In this document: positions 1-8,331 of the stretch, piece after piece
How positions within the stretch are numbered: position 1 is the first letter of the stretch
Layout of the letters: the number at the start of each line of letters is the position of its first letter
Assembly: GCA_042573625.1 (NCBI GenBank)
Contig: JBHPCZ010000013.1
Span: 1 to 45,423, forward strand
Length of the DNA: 45,423 bases
Direction of reading: 5' to 3'
DNA from: JBHPCZ01 sp042573625
Lineage (GTDB): Bacteria; Desulfobacterota; Desulfobacteria; Desulfobacterales; UBA11574
Position numbers and translations under genes: made by a program
Notes under the pieces: model-generated
What the model was told of the DNA's origin: nothing
The model's database searches: none
What the model saw: only the letters and a program-made list of their open reading frames with translations

Positions 1-82
1 GTACAACGGAATGAATAGTAAAAAAAATGTACAAACCTTGTTGCCGGTAACCGCCCAAATCTAAACAGAAAGGAGGTGATAG

Positions 83-202
83 GTGTCAGCCGGGAGGAAT
101 CTTTCGTGTTCCTCTGACGCTGAAAGAGACAAAGGATTTACTCTGAAGTGGATGTTTAACTACTTTTTGGAGGTAAAATATGGCAGAAAAAAAGGATATT
201 GA
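83..202 (+). CDS. possible 39-residue leader peptide
   Basis: A GTG-started small ORF is preceded by AAAGGAGGTGAT (69-80), a 12-base match to the complement of the 16S rRNA 3' end, at ideal spacing. It overlaps the start of the first CoA-transferase gene by 23 bases in another frame. The composition (many Lys, Phe, Tyr) gives no recognisable domain. It could be a translational leader that couples ribosome entry to the downstream gene, or a chance ORF after a very strong ribosome binding site. No homology can be judged from the sequence alone. Confidence 0.3.
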   Translation: MSAGRNLSCSSDAERDKGFTLKWMFNYFLEVKYGRKKGY

Positions 203-1664
203 AATAAACAGCCGGCTCGACACCATTGGTCTTATGGACATGGATGTCAGGCCGTACCCGGTCACACCGCCGCCGCCGTATGAGGACGTAAAACCGGTTT
301 ATGAAAAACGGAAGGCGCTGGAATTCTGTGAGTGGGCCGAGAAAAACTTCAAATTCGAAGATAGATACGGCAAAGATGAGTCCCTGTCACACCTCAGGGT
401 GCTGGATATCGGCCTCTGGCGTTTGGGGCACAAGTTTGCCACTTCTTTGTTCGGCGAATGCGGTGCCGAGTGCGTATCTATCGAACCGCCCGGCGGCGAT
501 CCATTGCGAAAACTGACGCCCTTTGGCCGGGAAGAGTATATGCTGGAAAATCGGGACACCGGCGAAAAGTGCGGTATGGAGTTTGTCGCCGAGACGGTGA
601 ACACGCACTGCGTTACCCTGGATGTGGAGACTGAAGAAGGTCAGGAAATTTTCACGAAAATGGCGTCCAATGTCGATGTGTTGATCGACGGGATGCCCCC
701 CGGATACATGGATAACCTGGGCATCGGCTACCGGCAGCTCAAGGAAGCCAACCCCAAGATGATCTATATCTGGGTCGGGGTAATGGGCCAGTGGGGCCCC
801 ATGAAGGACAAGCAGTCCAAGTTCGGCCAGTGGGAATTAGCGCCCTTTGGCAGCTGTGCCAATGCATGGGTGCACAACACCGGTTTGGCCCAGGACCTGC
901 TGCCTCGTGGTAAGGGCGGCGATCCGACCCGTTCGGGTATCTGGCTGGAAGACTATGTGGCCGGCTGCCAGGCATTCCTCAATGCCCAGGCGGCCCTTTA
1001 CTGGCGGGACGAATTAGGAAACTCGGGCCAGATGATCGAGTGCTCCGGTGCTGAAACATTGATGGACATCATCGACTTTGATATTACCTGGTACGGGTTC
1101 AATGCCAGTATCAAAGGCCGATCCGGCGGCTGGGACCCCAACCTGAACCAGTATGCCTGGAACCCCTGCAAGGACGGGTACATGATGATCGGCGGGCAGA
1201 CCGACAAGCTGTGGTACAACATCGGCTTTTGCTTAGAGCGCGATTACCACCAGTTCGGCCGGCTGATCCACGAAGATCCCTTCCTCAAGGAGGTCGGGGC
1301 CAGGAACGCCCTGCACGCCCTGATCAAGGTCTATACAGTGACCACCCGGTGGCTCAGAGACCAATGCCGGGTTGAAGCTGAAGAAAAACTGCTCGAGTAC
1401 CAGCTGGCAGCAGGACCGGTCATGTTTATTGACGAGGTTGCTGAATTTCCGCATTTCAAGTACCGCCCCTGGCAGTATGTCCAGGAGACCGACTACGGCC
1501 CGCTGCTGATCGCATCGAGCCCGGCCTCCTATCAGGTATATGCCCCCTCCAGGTGCAAATGGATGGGCAGGGATATCGGATTTGACAACTATGAAATTTA
1601 CATGAAATGGTGCGGGATAGACCAGAACCAGATCAATGAACTAAAACAGAAGGGGGTGATATAA
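180..1664 (+). CDS. CoA-transferase family III (CaiB/BaiF), subunit 1
   Basis: 494 residues. It probably transfers CoA between an acyl-CoA and a free carboxylic acid in the cytoplasm. The family III core follows an N-terminal extension of about 70 residues: HLRVLDIGLWRLGHKFATSLFGECGAECVSIEPP (71-104) is the typical 'LAGPFATMLLADLGAEVIKVE' region, and the Asp in GIWLEDYVAGCQAFL (D258) aligns with the catalytic Asp of formyl-CoA transferase. The start is supported by TTTTTGGAGG (165-174). The stop overlaps the start of a second family member by one base, suggesting a heteromeric enzyme. Two-subunit family III transferases of this kind (benzylsuccinate BbsEF, naphthylmethylsuccinate BnsEF) occur in anaerobic aromatic degradation; the actual substrate is not shown by the sequence. 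Confidence 0.85.
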   Translation: MAEKKDIEINSRLDTIGLMDMDVRPYPVTPPPPYEDVKPVYEKRKALEFCEWAEKNFKFEDRYGKDESLSHLRVLDIGLWRLGHKFATSLFGECGAECVSIEPPGGDPLRKLTPFGREEYMLENRDTGEKCGMEFVAETVNTHCVTLDVETEEGQEIFTKMASNVDVLIDGMPPGYMDNLGIGYRQLKEANPKMIYIWVGVMGQWGPMKDKQSKFGQWELAPFGSCANAWVHNTGLAQDLLPRGKGGDPTRSGIWLEDYVAGCQAFLNAQAALYWRDELGNSGQMIECSGAETLMDIIDFDITWYGFNASIKGRSGGWDPNLNQYAWNPCKDGYMMIGGQTDKLWYNIGFCLERDYHQFGRLIHEDPFLKEVGARNALHALIKVYTVTTRWLRDQCRVEAEEKLLEYQLAAGPVMFIDEVAEFPHFKYRPWQYVQETDYGPLLIASSPASYQVYAPSRCKWMGRDIGFDNYEIYMKWCGIDQNQINELKQKGVI

Positions 1665-3079
1665 TGGCAAAAGACCCAAGAGTAACACGCATAGAAGACC
1701 TGCCAGGCCCCAAGAGTCAAGGCGAGATGGATGAGTTTAAGATGCCCTACGAAGAGTACTGCAAGAATCTCTTCGACGTGGGCAACGAGCACACCAAGCC
1801 CGCGGCGCTCAAAGGCATCAAGTGGCTGAGCTGCACCATGTACATCTTCACCCCGCATTCTGTGGCCAACCTTGCCGAACATGGTGCTCAGGTGGTCAAG
1901 ATCGAGATGCCCAGGATGGGGGATGCCATGCGGCACACATCCCCGTTTAACGAGTGCTATCTGTATCCGCTCCATGACACCCGTCCCACGACCGGAACCG
2001 GTCTCGGGTTCACCAACGCCAACCCCAACAAGTACTTTCTGACCATGGACTACCACATTCCCGAGATGGTGGATGTCTTTTACGGGCTGGTGAAAAAGTT
2101 CGACGGGCTGACCGAGCTGTACCGGCCGGGAACCCTGGACAAGTGGAAGATGAGTTACCGTTACCTTTCTGAAATCAACCCCCGGTTCATCTATGTCTGG
2201 GGCGGCGGTTTCGGCTACGGTCCCAAAATCTTCGGCGGTTCCTACGACATCCTGGGCCAGGCCCACGCCGGATTAGCTTCCATAACCGGTATGCACGAGT
2301 ACATGGGCGGACACGCCACCAAGCAGACCAACTGGGTCATTGACTGGCAATCCGGCAACCTGATCACCTGCGCAATCCTGGCGGGCATTCACCATCGCCG
2401 CAAGACCGGGATCGGCACCATGATCGAGTTCTCCCAGGTACAGGTCCCGACACGGATGCTCGGACATACCCTGCCCATGTACGGCAAGTTCGGTGTCGTG
2501 CGCCAGCGCTGGGGCAACTGGGACACCCAACTGTCAGTGCACGGCATCATCCTGTGCGGCAAGTCCGATTTTCCGGATGCCGACAATCCGCAGGACAAGT
2601 TCTGTGCGCGCTATGTCATGGTCAGTGCTTTCCAGGATGCAGACTTCAAAGAGCTGTGCGCCATCACCGGCATGAATAATCTTTATGAGAAATATAAATC
2701 TCATAATGAACGCTGTGAAGGTGAAGCTCAGGTTGAAATCTACACCGCTCTGGAAAAATGGGCCGAAGACAAAACGCGGTCCGAAGTTGCCAAGACCCTG
2801 CAAGACGCCGGTATTCTGGCCGAACCGGTTAGAAACGACCGCGAGTGTTACGAAAGCGAGCACTTCAGGGAAAGAGGCACGGTCAGGTGGCTGGACGATC
2901 CTTTGTTCGGCGATATGCTGGTCCACTGCGGCTACAGCTGCGGACATATGGAAAAAACCCCGCGCAGGATCAACTGGCATTGGCGTCCGGTAGGTGCGGA
3001 CAATAAAAAAGTCTACCAGGACTGGCTCGGTATACCGCAAAGCCAGATTCAGGAGTGGTATGACAAGGCTTGGATATAA
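1664..3079 (+). CDS. CoA-transferase family III (CaiB/BaiF), subunit 2
   Basis: 471 residues, a diverged partner of the gene just upstream. An N-terminal extension of about 50 residues precedes GIKWLSCTMYIFTPHSVANLAEHGAQVVKIEMP (51-83), the family III nucleotide/CoA-binding start. D227 in NWVIDWQSGNLITCAIL sits at the catalytic Asp position, so both subunits keep this residue. The ATG overlaps the previous stop (TAATG) and is preceded by AGGGGGTGAT. It is likely co-translated and assembled with subunit 1. The substrate is unknown; a succinate- or aromatic-acid CoA transfer is an inference from family and lineage. Confidence 0.85.
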   Translation: MAKDPRVTRIEDLPGPKSQGEMDEFKMPYEEYCKNLFDVGNEHTKPAALKGIKWLSCTMYIFTPHSVANLAEHGAQVVKIEMPRMGDAMRHTSPFNECYLYPLHDTRPTTGTGLGFTNANPNKYFLTMDYHIPEMVDVFYGLVKKFDGLTELYRPGTLDKWKMSYRYLSEINPRFIYVWGGGFGYGPKIFGGSYDILGQAHAGLASITGMHEYMGGHATKQTNWVIDWQSGNLITCAILAGIHHRRKTGIGTMIEFSQVQVPTRMLGHTLPMYGKFGVVRQRWGNWDTQLSVHGIILCGKSDFPDADNPQDKFCARYVMVSAFQDADFKELCAITGMNNLYEKYKSHNERCEGEAQVEIYTALEKWAEDKTRSEVAKTLQDAGILAEPVRNDRECYESEHFRERGTVRWLDDPLFGDMLVHCGYSCGHMEKTPRRINWHWRPVGADNKKVYQDWLGIPQSQIQEWYDKAWI

Positions 3080-3095
3080 ACAAGGAGGTGGTATA

Positions 3096-3581
3096 GTGTG
3101 TGATATAATTTGGTGCAAAGAACAAGTAGATGGAAAAGACTGTGACACCATCAACTACCTCGACCCATATTATTTCTGGAATTGGGAAGGCAAGGTCGCT
3201 TGTGCCGGGTGCGGTGCGGTGTACTACATCCACATGATTAGCGGCTTCAATTACAAGGGCCCTGATTTGAGACCCGGTGAGGAGCACGATATTCGGCCGC
3301 TGTATGCGGATATGCCGTACCAGGGTTATGCCAACTACAGGCCTGCTACCGAGGGCCGAACCCGACCGTACGAGTGCATGCCGAGGTCCTGGTTGACCGG
3401 TACCGCTGACATGTGCAAGTTCAGCATTCGTGGACGGCCGATGCGGGGATGGCGTCCGCAACCGCCCTCAGCCGGTTTGGCCGGAAGTTTCGGTTTTAAC
3501 TGGGATATTCAGAAACTGTCGCCCGAGGTGTGGGAAGAGTATCAGCAAAAACTCGCTGCCGGCGAAGTATCCGACTGGTAA
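3096..3581 (+). CDS. Cys-containing small protein of CoA-transferase operon
   Basis: 161 residues, starting at GTG 3096 behind AAGGAGGTGG (3082-3091); longer upstream reading would run into the CoA-transferase gene. Cysteines lie near residues 2, 7, 16, 36, 39 (CAGC) and in two later single positions. The N-terminal half, with CAGCGAVYYIH, could bind a metal or Fe-S centre. The C-terminal half is rich in Trp, Arg, Pro and Tyr. I do not recognise the family. Its place directly behind two CoA-transferase genes suggests an accessory subunit or pathway-specific protein. Confidence 0.75.
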   Translation: MCDIIWCKEQVDGKDCDTINYLDPYYFWNWEGKVACAGCGAVYYIHMISGFNYKGPDLRPGEEHDIRPLYADMPYQGYANYRPATEGRTRPYECMPRSWLTGTADMCKFSIRGRPMRGWRPQPPSAGLAGSFGFNWDIQKLSPEVWEEYQQKLAAGEVSDW

Positions 3582-3599
3582 CAAAGAAAGGAGTGTCTT

Positions 3600-3836
3600 A
3601 TGGCAGAATTAACACCTGAAGAATTTCTGGCAGAAATAATGATTCCAGAAAAATCGAGTGATCACATATGCTGGAACTGCACCGGCTTGAAGGTGGTGCT
3701 CAAGGGTTCCAAGTTTCCGCCCGCAGACATTATCGGCTGGTGCAAAAAGATCCACTGGCCCCATTACTGGTGCTTAGCAGACTTCAACGTGGTCAAGAAA
3801 TGCTATGCCTTTGAAGACCTGAAGAAGAAGAAGTAG
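3600..3836 (+). CDS. small Cys-rich protein, possible Fe-S subunit
   Basis: 78 residues with a good ribosome binding site (AAAGGAGTG). Cysteines are arranged as CWNC (24-27), WC, WC and a late Cys in KKCYAFE. This CxxC...C...C...CxxF layout resembles in outline the small HiPIP-like subunits of glycyl radical enzymes such as BssC or HpdC, but the match is by spacing only and no large glycyl radical subunit is in the window. A small electron-carrying or structural Fe-S/zinc protein is the cautious reading. The operon position links it to the CoA-transferase pair. Confidence 0.65.
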   Translation: MAELTPEEFLAEIMIPEKSSDHICWNCTGLKVVLKGSKFPPADIIGWCKKIHWPHYWCLADFNVVKKCYAFEDLKKKK

Positions 3837-3837
3837 C

Positions 3838-4128
3838 ATGGAAGAAAATGTAACCAAGGAACTCGACACCCTCAAAGGGATGCTGAACAACTGGAAAAGA
3901 GGTTTTTTAAGTTGGGCATCCCCTGACGGGGATAACGAGTATGTGCTTTTAGAATTTAACGAAGAGATCCAGAAGCAGCTCTATCCCTATGTCACAAGAT
4001 TGCTTGAGACCGAACATCTCAGCGAACCCGAGGCCAGAGAGTTCATGGATTATTGCTATGGCCAGGTTGAAGATCTTCGCGACCAGTTGAATAAAGTGGA
4101 AACCAACCAAAGTAAAAAGGAGGTTTGA
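3838..4128 (+). CDS. hypothetical acidic helical protein
   Basis: 96 residues, starting one base after the previous stop, so probably translationally coupled. It is predicted mostly helical, with an amphipathic N-terminal segment (ELDTLKGMLNNWKRGFLSW) and a C-terminal coiled-coil-like stretch (YCYGQVEDLRDQLNKVE). I recognise no domain. Its conserved-looking position between small operon members suggests a pathway-specific subunit. Confidence 0.6.
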   Translation: MEENVTKELDTLKGMLNNWKRGFLSWASPDGDNEYVLLEFNEEIQKQLYPYVTRLLETEHLSEPEAREFMDYCYGQVEDLRDQLNKVETNQSKKEV

Positions 4129-4129
4129 T

Positions 4130-4552
4130 ATGCCTGAATTATGTCGTGTGGGTATCTGCGGCTTTGATCCCATGCTTGTCAAGGGATATACCGCTCAAAA
4201 CATGAGAGCCATTTGGTGGCACATATCCGATGAGCTGTATGATGAGTTTGACATGAAGCCGGGGATGAAGGTTTCCGGCAAGTTGCTCAAGATTTACGAC
4301 GGCAAAACCGGCGAGGAGTCCTCTGCTCCCAATGAAGCTTTTGAGTGGGAATGCAGCAAGGAGACCGGTATTGTTGTTTTGATTCCGGCGGATGTGGTAC
4401 ATGCACACAAGCTTACAGCATTTATGTTTGCTGATCTGCAAATCGATACGATAGACGGTAAAGACGTCTATCCCGGAGAAGAAAAGATAAGCAAGAAGTG
4501 GTGGCCGGATGACAAGATGAAATTGGATTACGTTCTGGACTATATCGGATAG
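4130..4552 (+). CDS. TIGR04076-like small protein
   Basis: 140 residues, behind AAGGAGGTTTGAT, the last gene of the operon before a hairpin terminator. The start (CRVGICGFDPML) and the core with PGMKVSGKLLKIYDGKTGE recall the TIGR04076 family of small proteins of unknown function, often found beside anaerobic redox or CoA metabolism genes. This assignment rests on memory of the family and is tentative. It has only a few cysteines and no membrane segment. Confidence 0.6.
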   Translation: MPELCRVGICGFDPMLVKGYTAQNMRAIWWHISDELYDEFDMKPGMKVSGKLLKIYDGKTGEESSAPNEAFEWECSKETGIVVLIPADVVHAHKLTAFMFADLQIDTIDGKDVYPGEEKISKKWWPDDKMKLDYVLDYIG

Positions 4553-4576
4553 CCATCATAAACCCATAACAAAAAC

Positions 4577-4602
4577 CCTCTCCCCTGCGAGCAGGGGAGA
4601 GG
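4577..4602 (+). terminator. 12-bp perfect hairpin behind the CoA-transferase operon
   Basis: CCTCTCCCCTGC and GCAGGGGAGAGG form a perfect 12-bp stem with a 2-base spacer, 25 bases after the last stop. It has no T-run of its own, so it may be a transcript-protecting or palindromic repeat element acting with the hairpin that follows. Confidence 0.5.
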
Positions 4603-4617
4603 CCCAATTGCAACAAT

Positions 4618-4661
4618 AATCCCCCTTTTCGGTTTGACCGGAGAGGGGGATTTTGTTTTGA
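4618..4661 (+). terminator. rho-independent terminator
   Basis: AATCCCCCT (4618-4626) pairs with AGGGGGATT (4644-4652), and a nested CGGT/ACCG stem sits in the loop. TTGTTTTG follows at once. It is well placed to end the operon starting at 180. Confidence 0.65.
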
Positions 4662-4730
4662 CTGTTTCACCTGAAGATTAAGACTTGTTATTTTATCGTT
4701 TATATAATATTGATTCAAAGCTCTGATGAC

Positions 4731-4815
4731 AGGGTTCAGGGATCGGGGATCAGGGATAAAGGATCGGGATATAAGGGAAAAATCTGACCCCTGATCCCTG
4801 GCCCCTGACCCCTGA
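4731..4815. repeat. GGGATCAGGG-type palindromic repeat
   Basis: Several copies of GGGATCAGGG-like words (4731-4765) are followed by their complements CCCCTGATCCCTGGCCCCTG (4789-4814), giving an imperfect hairpin. A related element lies at 32501-32543. It is probably an interspersed intergenic repeat. Confidence 0.6.
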
Positions 4816-4851
4816 ATTGTTAAAACTTCAAACATTTACAAAGGAAACAAA

Positions 4852-6108
4852 ATGACCGAAGAAACTAAAAAGCAAGAGCAACAGAACCGCGACGAAGATC
4901 CAAATCCGTTGTTTGAGGATGAAGTATATCCCGAAGAAGAGCCGGATCACCCGGGGTGGCTCTCCATAGCAGAGATTTTAAAAATATCGGATCCTGTCTT
5001 TGAAAACAGCAAGTTTCTCATCGGGTATCACCAGTCCAGCAACGTCTATGTGCTGGCAGGTGACACCCTCACCGTTGTGGACCCGGGAAATGATTATACC
5101 ATTTTTAACGAGCTTGCAAAATTGGGGTACAATGTTCTGGACATAAAGAAGATTGTTCTCACCCATGGGCACCGTGACCACTGTATGGGTGTCTTCGAAT
5201 TTTTGAGACTCCCCCAAATCTGGGAAAAAAGAGAGCTCGAGATTATCATTCATGCTGCCGGTCCCATGGAATTTAAAAAAACGCTCCAAGAACACGGATT
5301 TTCTCTGACCGAAATCAAAGGCGGTGAAACCCTTGATTTGAGCGGCTATGAATGGGAAGCGATCCACACACCCGGCCATACCATCGACAGTATCTGCCTG
5401 TATCACCCGGCGACCAAAACGGCCATTACCGGTGACACCGTACTGCCCAACACCATATCAGATGCTGACAAAGCCGGCGGCGGCAGACTGGACCATTATT
5501 TGTACGGGCTCAGGCAGCTCATGGAAAAAGAGATTGAAAACATCCTCCCCGGCCATGACGTGCCCGTGGCGCGTACCGGTCATCACACCATCGAGCAAAC
5601 CTACGAGGCTGTGATGATGCAAGCCATAGACGTCAGTTCGGAGGATAAAATATCCTGGATGGAGGGGGCCTCGAAGTGCGCTGAACAAGGGCTTTTGGGA
5701 GAGGCTGTGTTTTGTTGTGACAAAGAGTTGGCTCTCAGACCGGGAAATTTGTACGCCAAGCAGCTTAAGGCGTTAACCCTGAACGACATGGGCCGGTGCG
5801 AAGAGTCGATTGAAATTTTAGATCAAATACTGGCAGAGCAGGGCGACAATGCGCATGCCCTGGCAGCCAAGGGACATGCCCTGCTGGGTCTGCAAAAATA
5901 CGAAGAAAGTCTGCCGTACTTTGATGATGCCCTGGCCATAAACCCGGATATCGAGGAAGCCCTGGTGTTCAAGGGCATGGCCCTGACCTTTTTGGGCAAA
6001 CATGAGGAGGCCCTGGAGATCGAAGCTTTCAAGACAGCATTTGCCGAAAGATTCAAGCATGAGGCTGACAAACGTAAGCAAGAAAAAGAACAGGGTGGAA
6101 CTGATTAA
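4852..6108 (+). CDS. metallo-beta-lactamase-fold hydrolase with TPR tail
   Basis: 418 residues with AAAGGAAAC before the ATG. Residues about 45-265 form a metallo-beta-lactamase domain: THGHRDH (104-110) is the HxHxDH zinc motif, followed by HTPGHT, ITGDTVL and LPGHD, all hallmark blocks of glyoxalase II/MBL hydrolases. Residues about 275-400 form two to three tetratricopeptide-like repeats (GRCEESIEILDQILAEQ and KYEESLPYFDDALAINP units). The TPRs suggest a protein partner. The substrate is unknown; thioester or small-molecule ester hydrolysis is typical of the fold. It is cytoplasmic, with no signal peptide. Confidence 0.85.
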   Translation: MTEETKKQEQQNRDEDPNPLFEDEVYPEEEPDHPGWLSIAEILKISDPVFENSKFLIGYHQSSNVYVLAGDTLTVVDPGNDYTIFNELAKLGYNVLDIKKIVLTHGHRDHCMGVFEFLRLPQIWEKRELEIIIHAAGPMEFKKTLQEHGFSLTEIKGGETLDLSGYEWEAIHTPGHTIDSICLYHPATKTAITGDTVLPNTISDADKAGGGRLDHYLYGLRQLMEKEIENILPGHDVPVARTGHHTIEQTYEAVMMQAIDVSSEDKISWMEGASKCAEQGLLGEAVFCCDKELALRPGNLYAKQLKALTLNDMGRCEESIEILDQILAEQGDNAHALAAKGHALLGLQKYEESLPYFDDALAINPDIEEALVFKGMALTFLGKHEEALEIEAFKTAFAERFKHEADKRKQEKEQGGTD

Positions 6109-6121
6109 GGAGAAGAGACAA

Positions 6122-6523
6122 ATGGCGGATGAGTTTCTGACACTATTCGAGGCTGCAAAAACACTGGTAACCTACATTGATAAAGAGTATGTTTTTGACA
6201 CAGCCGCTGCCGGAGGGTGCAGTGGTATGGACTACCACCTATCGGACACCTTTTATGATTTAATTGTAGATGCGAGAAAATCGATAAGCGAAGTTGAAAA
6301 CGGAGCGAAAGTTTCTGATACGGACGGGGAAGCGAATTTGAGACTGTTTGAAGCTACCAAAGCACTGGCAACCTATGTTGAAAAAGAGCGCGCTTTTGAT
6401 AAAGTGAATGACATGGGACCGGTGGGTATTGAAACCTATCAGTCAGACGCTTTCATCGAAGTTATTCAAATGACGAATAATGCGGTAAAGGAAGCTGAAA
6501 ACGGGTTGAAAGTTTCTGAATGA
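6122..6523 (+). CDS. small protein made of two tandem homologous halves
   Basis: 133 residues, starting at ATG 6122 after TAAGGAGAAG. The two halves align end to end: LFEAAKTLVTYIDKEYVFD with LFEATKALATYVEKERAFD, and SEVENGAKVSD with KEAENGLKVSE. Each half is about 60 residues and mainly helical. This is an internal duplication of an unrecognised helical unit. It lies 13 bases behind the MBL/TPR gene, so it probably shares its transcript. Confidence 0.65.
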   Translation: MADEFLTLFEAAKTLVTYIDKEYVFDTAAAGGCSGMDYHLSDTFYDLIVDARKSISEVENGAKVSDTDGEANLRLFEATKALATYVEKERAFDKVNDMGPVGIETYQSDAFIEVIQMTNNAVKEAENGLKVSE

Positions 6524-6600
6524 TTTACCGTCTGATAGAAATAAACAAAGGTTAAATGCTAACGAAGCTTCGCCGGTCCGGAAAGAGAACGAAACTCCAC

Positions 6601-6672
6601 GATTCTGGATACTGGATGCTCGATGCTGGATTGTAAAAGATATTCATCATGCTATCCAGAATCCAGCATCCG
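6601..6672. repeat. GATGCTGGAT-type palindromic repeat
   Basis: Repeated words CTGGAT/GATGCT on the left arm (6604-6632) face their complements ATCCAGAATCCAGCATCC on the right arm (6653-6671). The same family occurs at 24631-24665 and 42892-42984. Confidence 0.65.
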
Positions 6673-6754
6673 TCACTTCCATAGCCTTACGATGCCGGAC
6701 GTTTCGTTATAATATTCAGCTTAGGCCTTTAGCCTGGAAAGCATAGGAGCATAC

Positions 6755-6985
6755 ATGGCACTTGAGGAAGTCACTTACGAAGAGTATATGAAAAAGATCG
6801 ATGAGCTTGAGAAACGCTATTTGTCCGATGAAAAAGGGTTTCCTCCGGGCGCCAAAGAAAAAGGATTGGAGATTTGCGCAAAATTCCGACGAGAGGTGGC
6901 AGAGGGCGGCCCTGAAAATTTTGAATATATTATCGACACGTTGTATGGGTTGCCCATGCATAAACCCAAACAGCAAGACCCTTGA
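6755..6985 (+). CDS. hypothetical small acidic protein
   Basis: 76 residues, with AGGAGCATAC before ATG. It is highly charged and helical (EYMKKIDELEKRYLSDEKG...). I recognise no domain. It lies just upstream of a small zinc ribbon gene in the same direction. Confidence 0.55.
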   Translation: MALEEVTYEEYMKKIDELEKRYLSDEKGFPPGAKEKGLEICAKFRREVAEGGPENFEYIIDTLYGLPMHKPKQQDP

Positions 6986-7019
6986 AAAAAATAATGTATA
7001 CCTTCATTTTGGAATTGTG

Positions 7020-7199
7020 ATGGAAAAAGGTAATATCCAATATGTCAATTGCGCGCACTGTGATGCCCGGGTGCGTAAAGATGAAGCCGTTGACTACAAA
7101 CACAACCTTATTTACGCCGAGCACTACCACTGCCGGGACTGTGATCCCAAGGGTGTTTGGGATTGTGTGAGTCATCATGTGGACATGGACGTCCACTGA
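7020..7199 (+). CDS. small zinc-ribbon protein
   Basis: 59 residues from ATG 7020. Two CxxC knuckles, CAHC and CRDC, are separated by about 30 residues, and His residues are frequent (HYHC, SHHVDMDVH). This is a compact zinc-ribbon-like protein. The ribosome binding site is weak, and no alternative start codon lies just upstream in frame. Confidence 0.5.
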   Translation: MEKGNIQYVNCAHCDARVRKDEAVDYKHNLIYAEHYHCRDCDPKGVWDCVSHHVDMDVH

Positions 7200-7222
7200 T
7201 CCCACAACTCATACTATTATCT

Positions 7223-7462
7223 CACCACAGAGACGCTGAGAACGCAGAGTTTCTTCTTTTTTTTGCTTTTCGCTGAGACGCCGAAAAGCAAAATGACCAA
7301 GCCCTTTATCGAACAGATCACCGCTGTTGACGACCATCCCTCAAAAATTTTGAGCCTATAATTCTTTTTATCCCGCTTTCAGCGGGATTGATAGTTTATC
7401 TATTGCCGTCCTCTCAACGGCAATAGATAAAAAAGAACCTTTGCGCCCTCTGCGTCTCGAGC
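7223..7462. repeat. complex palindromic intergenic repeat
   Basis: Outer arms are CACAGAGACGCTGAGAACGC (7225-7244) and, inverted, GCGCCCTCTGCGTCTCGAG (7444-7462). Inside lie three hairpins: TTTGCTTTTCG/CGAAAAGCAAA (about 7262-7293), ATCCCGC/GCGGGAT (about 7371-7389) and ATCTATTGCCGT/ACGGCAATAGAT (about 7397-7427). This fills the gap between convergent genes. The inner hairpins may serve as bidirectional transcript ends, though no clean T-run follows on the expected side. Confidence 0.5.
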
Positions 7463-7530
7463 GAATCTGCCAAAGGCAGATAAAGCGGGCGGTGAAATTT
7501 ATCTTGGGGTTGTGTAATGAGATACTCAAG

Positions 7531-8331
7531 CTACATGCGTTCAATCAACTCCGGTGGCGGATCGGTGTGAGGTTGAATTTTTTCCTCCACTTCCTCACTC
7601 AAAGAAATGACATCAGACTGGCTTAAAGATTTGTCTGTATCTACACGTTTAATTTCGGCCTTCTTGCTGCCCACCGTTGTATGGCCGGAGAGAATGCCTC
7701 TTTCTCTGTAATGGATTTCCTGTTCGTGCCACCCTTCGTCTCCGATGACAATGCAATAACAGAAACTGCCATAGATGGTTTCCATGATCGTTGCTTCTGT
7801 AATTGGCGCATCTGTTATAAGCGTAACGCTGCCTTTTCCAAAATCCCTATCCGCATACTCATCTTTCACCAGCAAGGCCATATCTTGAATGGCGATCTCC
7901 TTTTTCGCCAAAGGCTTTCTTAAACGCGCACCGATAAAATCCAAAACAACACGATGGTTTTGCTCATCGGTTTTTGAGAAATGCCTGTAATTCAGGGCAC
8001 CGTGAGAGTGTATCCATCCATTGATCATCACATCTTTTGGCAGCGATTCCTGGAATTCAGCGATCCTTTCGGATCCAAGGGCGGTATAGTCGTGAAGGTT
8101 CAGATCGTTTTTGGGCAATCCGATGTCTAATATTAATTCCGGGTTTTCCGAAGATGCCAGTGTAAAACCATACCATTCATAGCTTTCTTTATGAATTTCG
8201 CGAACCAATTCATTTATTTTGAAGGCTTTCTGCAGGGCAATGCTCGCCATCATTATATCTTTCGGCAAAGTTGCCAGGGATACCTCATGGGATTCCGGTC
8301 GGTTTAGTTCTGAAAGGTTTTTGAATCTCAT
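7531..8331 (-). CDS. JAB/JAMM-domain metalloprotease
   Basis: 266 residues. HSHGALNYRHFSKTD (108-122) carries the JAMM zinc motif (H108, H110, D122, with S119), and E52 in YEWYGF is a candidate catalytic Glu. The spacing between HSH and Ser is one residue longer than usual. In bacteria such domains cleave ubiquitin-like or Cys-linked protein tails. About 90 C-terminal residues are charged and end in PPPELIERM. The ATG overlaps the upstream stop (ATGA), so translation is coupled to the gene with the E2-like domain. The pairing suggests conjugation and deconjugation of a protein tag. Confidence 0.8.
   Translation of the reverse strand: MRFKNLSELNRPESHEVSLATLPKDIMMASIALQKAFKINELVREIHKESYEWYGFTLASSENPELILDIGLPKNDLNLHDYTALGSERIAEFQESLPKDVMINGWIHSHGALNYRHFSKTDEQNHRVVLDFIGARLRKPLAKKEIAIQDMALLVKDEYADRDFGKGSVTLITDAPITEATIMETIYGSFCYCIVIGDEGWHEQEIHYRERGILSGHTTVGSKKAEIKRVDTDKSLSQSDVISLSEEVEEKIQPHTDPPPELIERM

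Noticed and set aside
4422..4835. 137-residue minus-strand ORF
   Set aside because: It spans the operon terminator hairpins and a repeat; it is a shadow.
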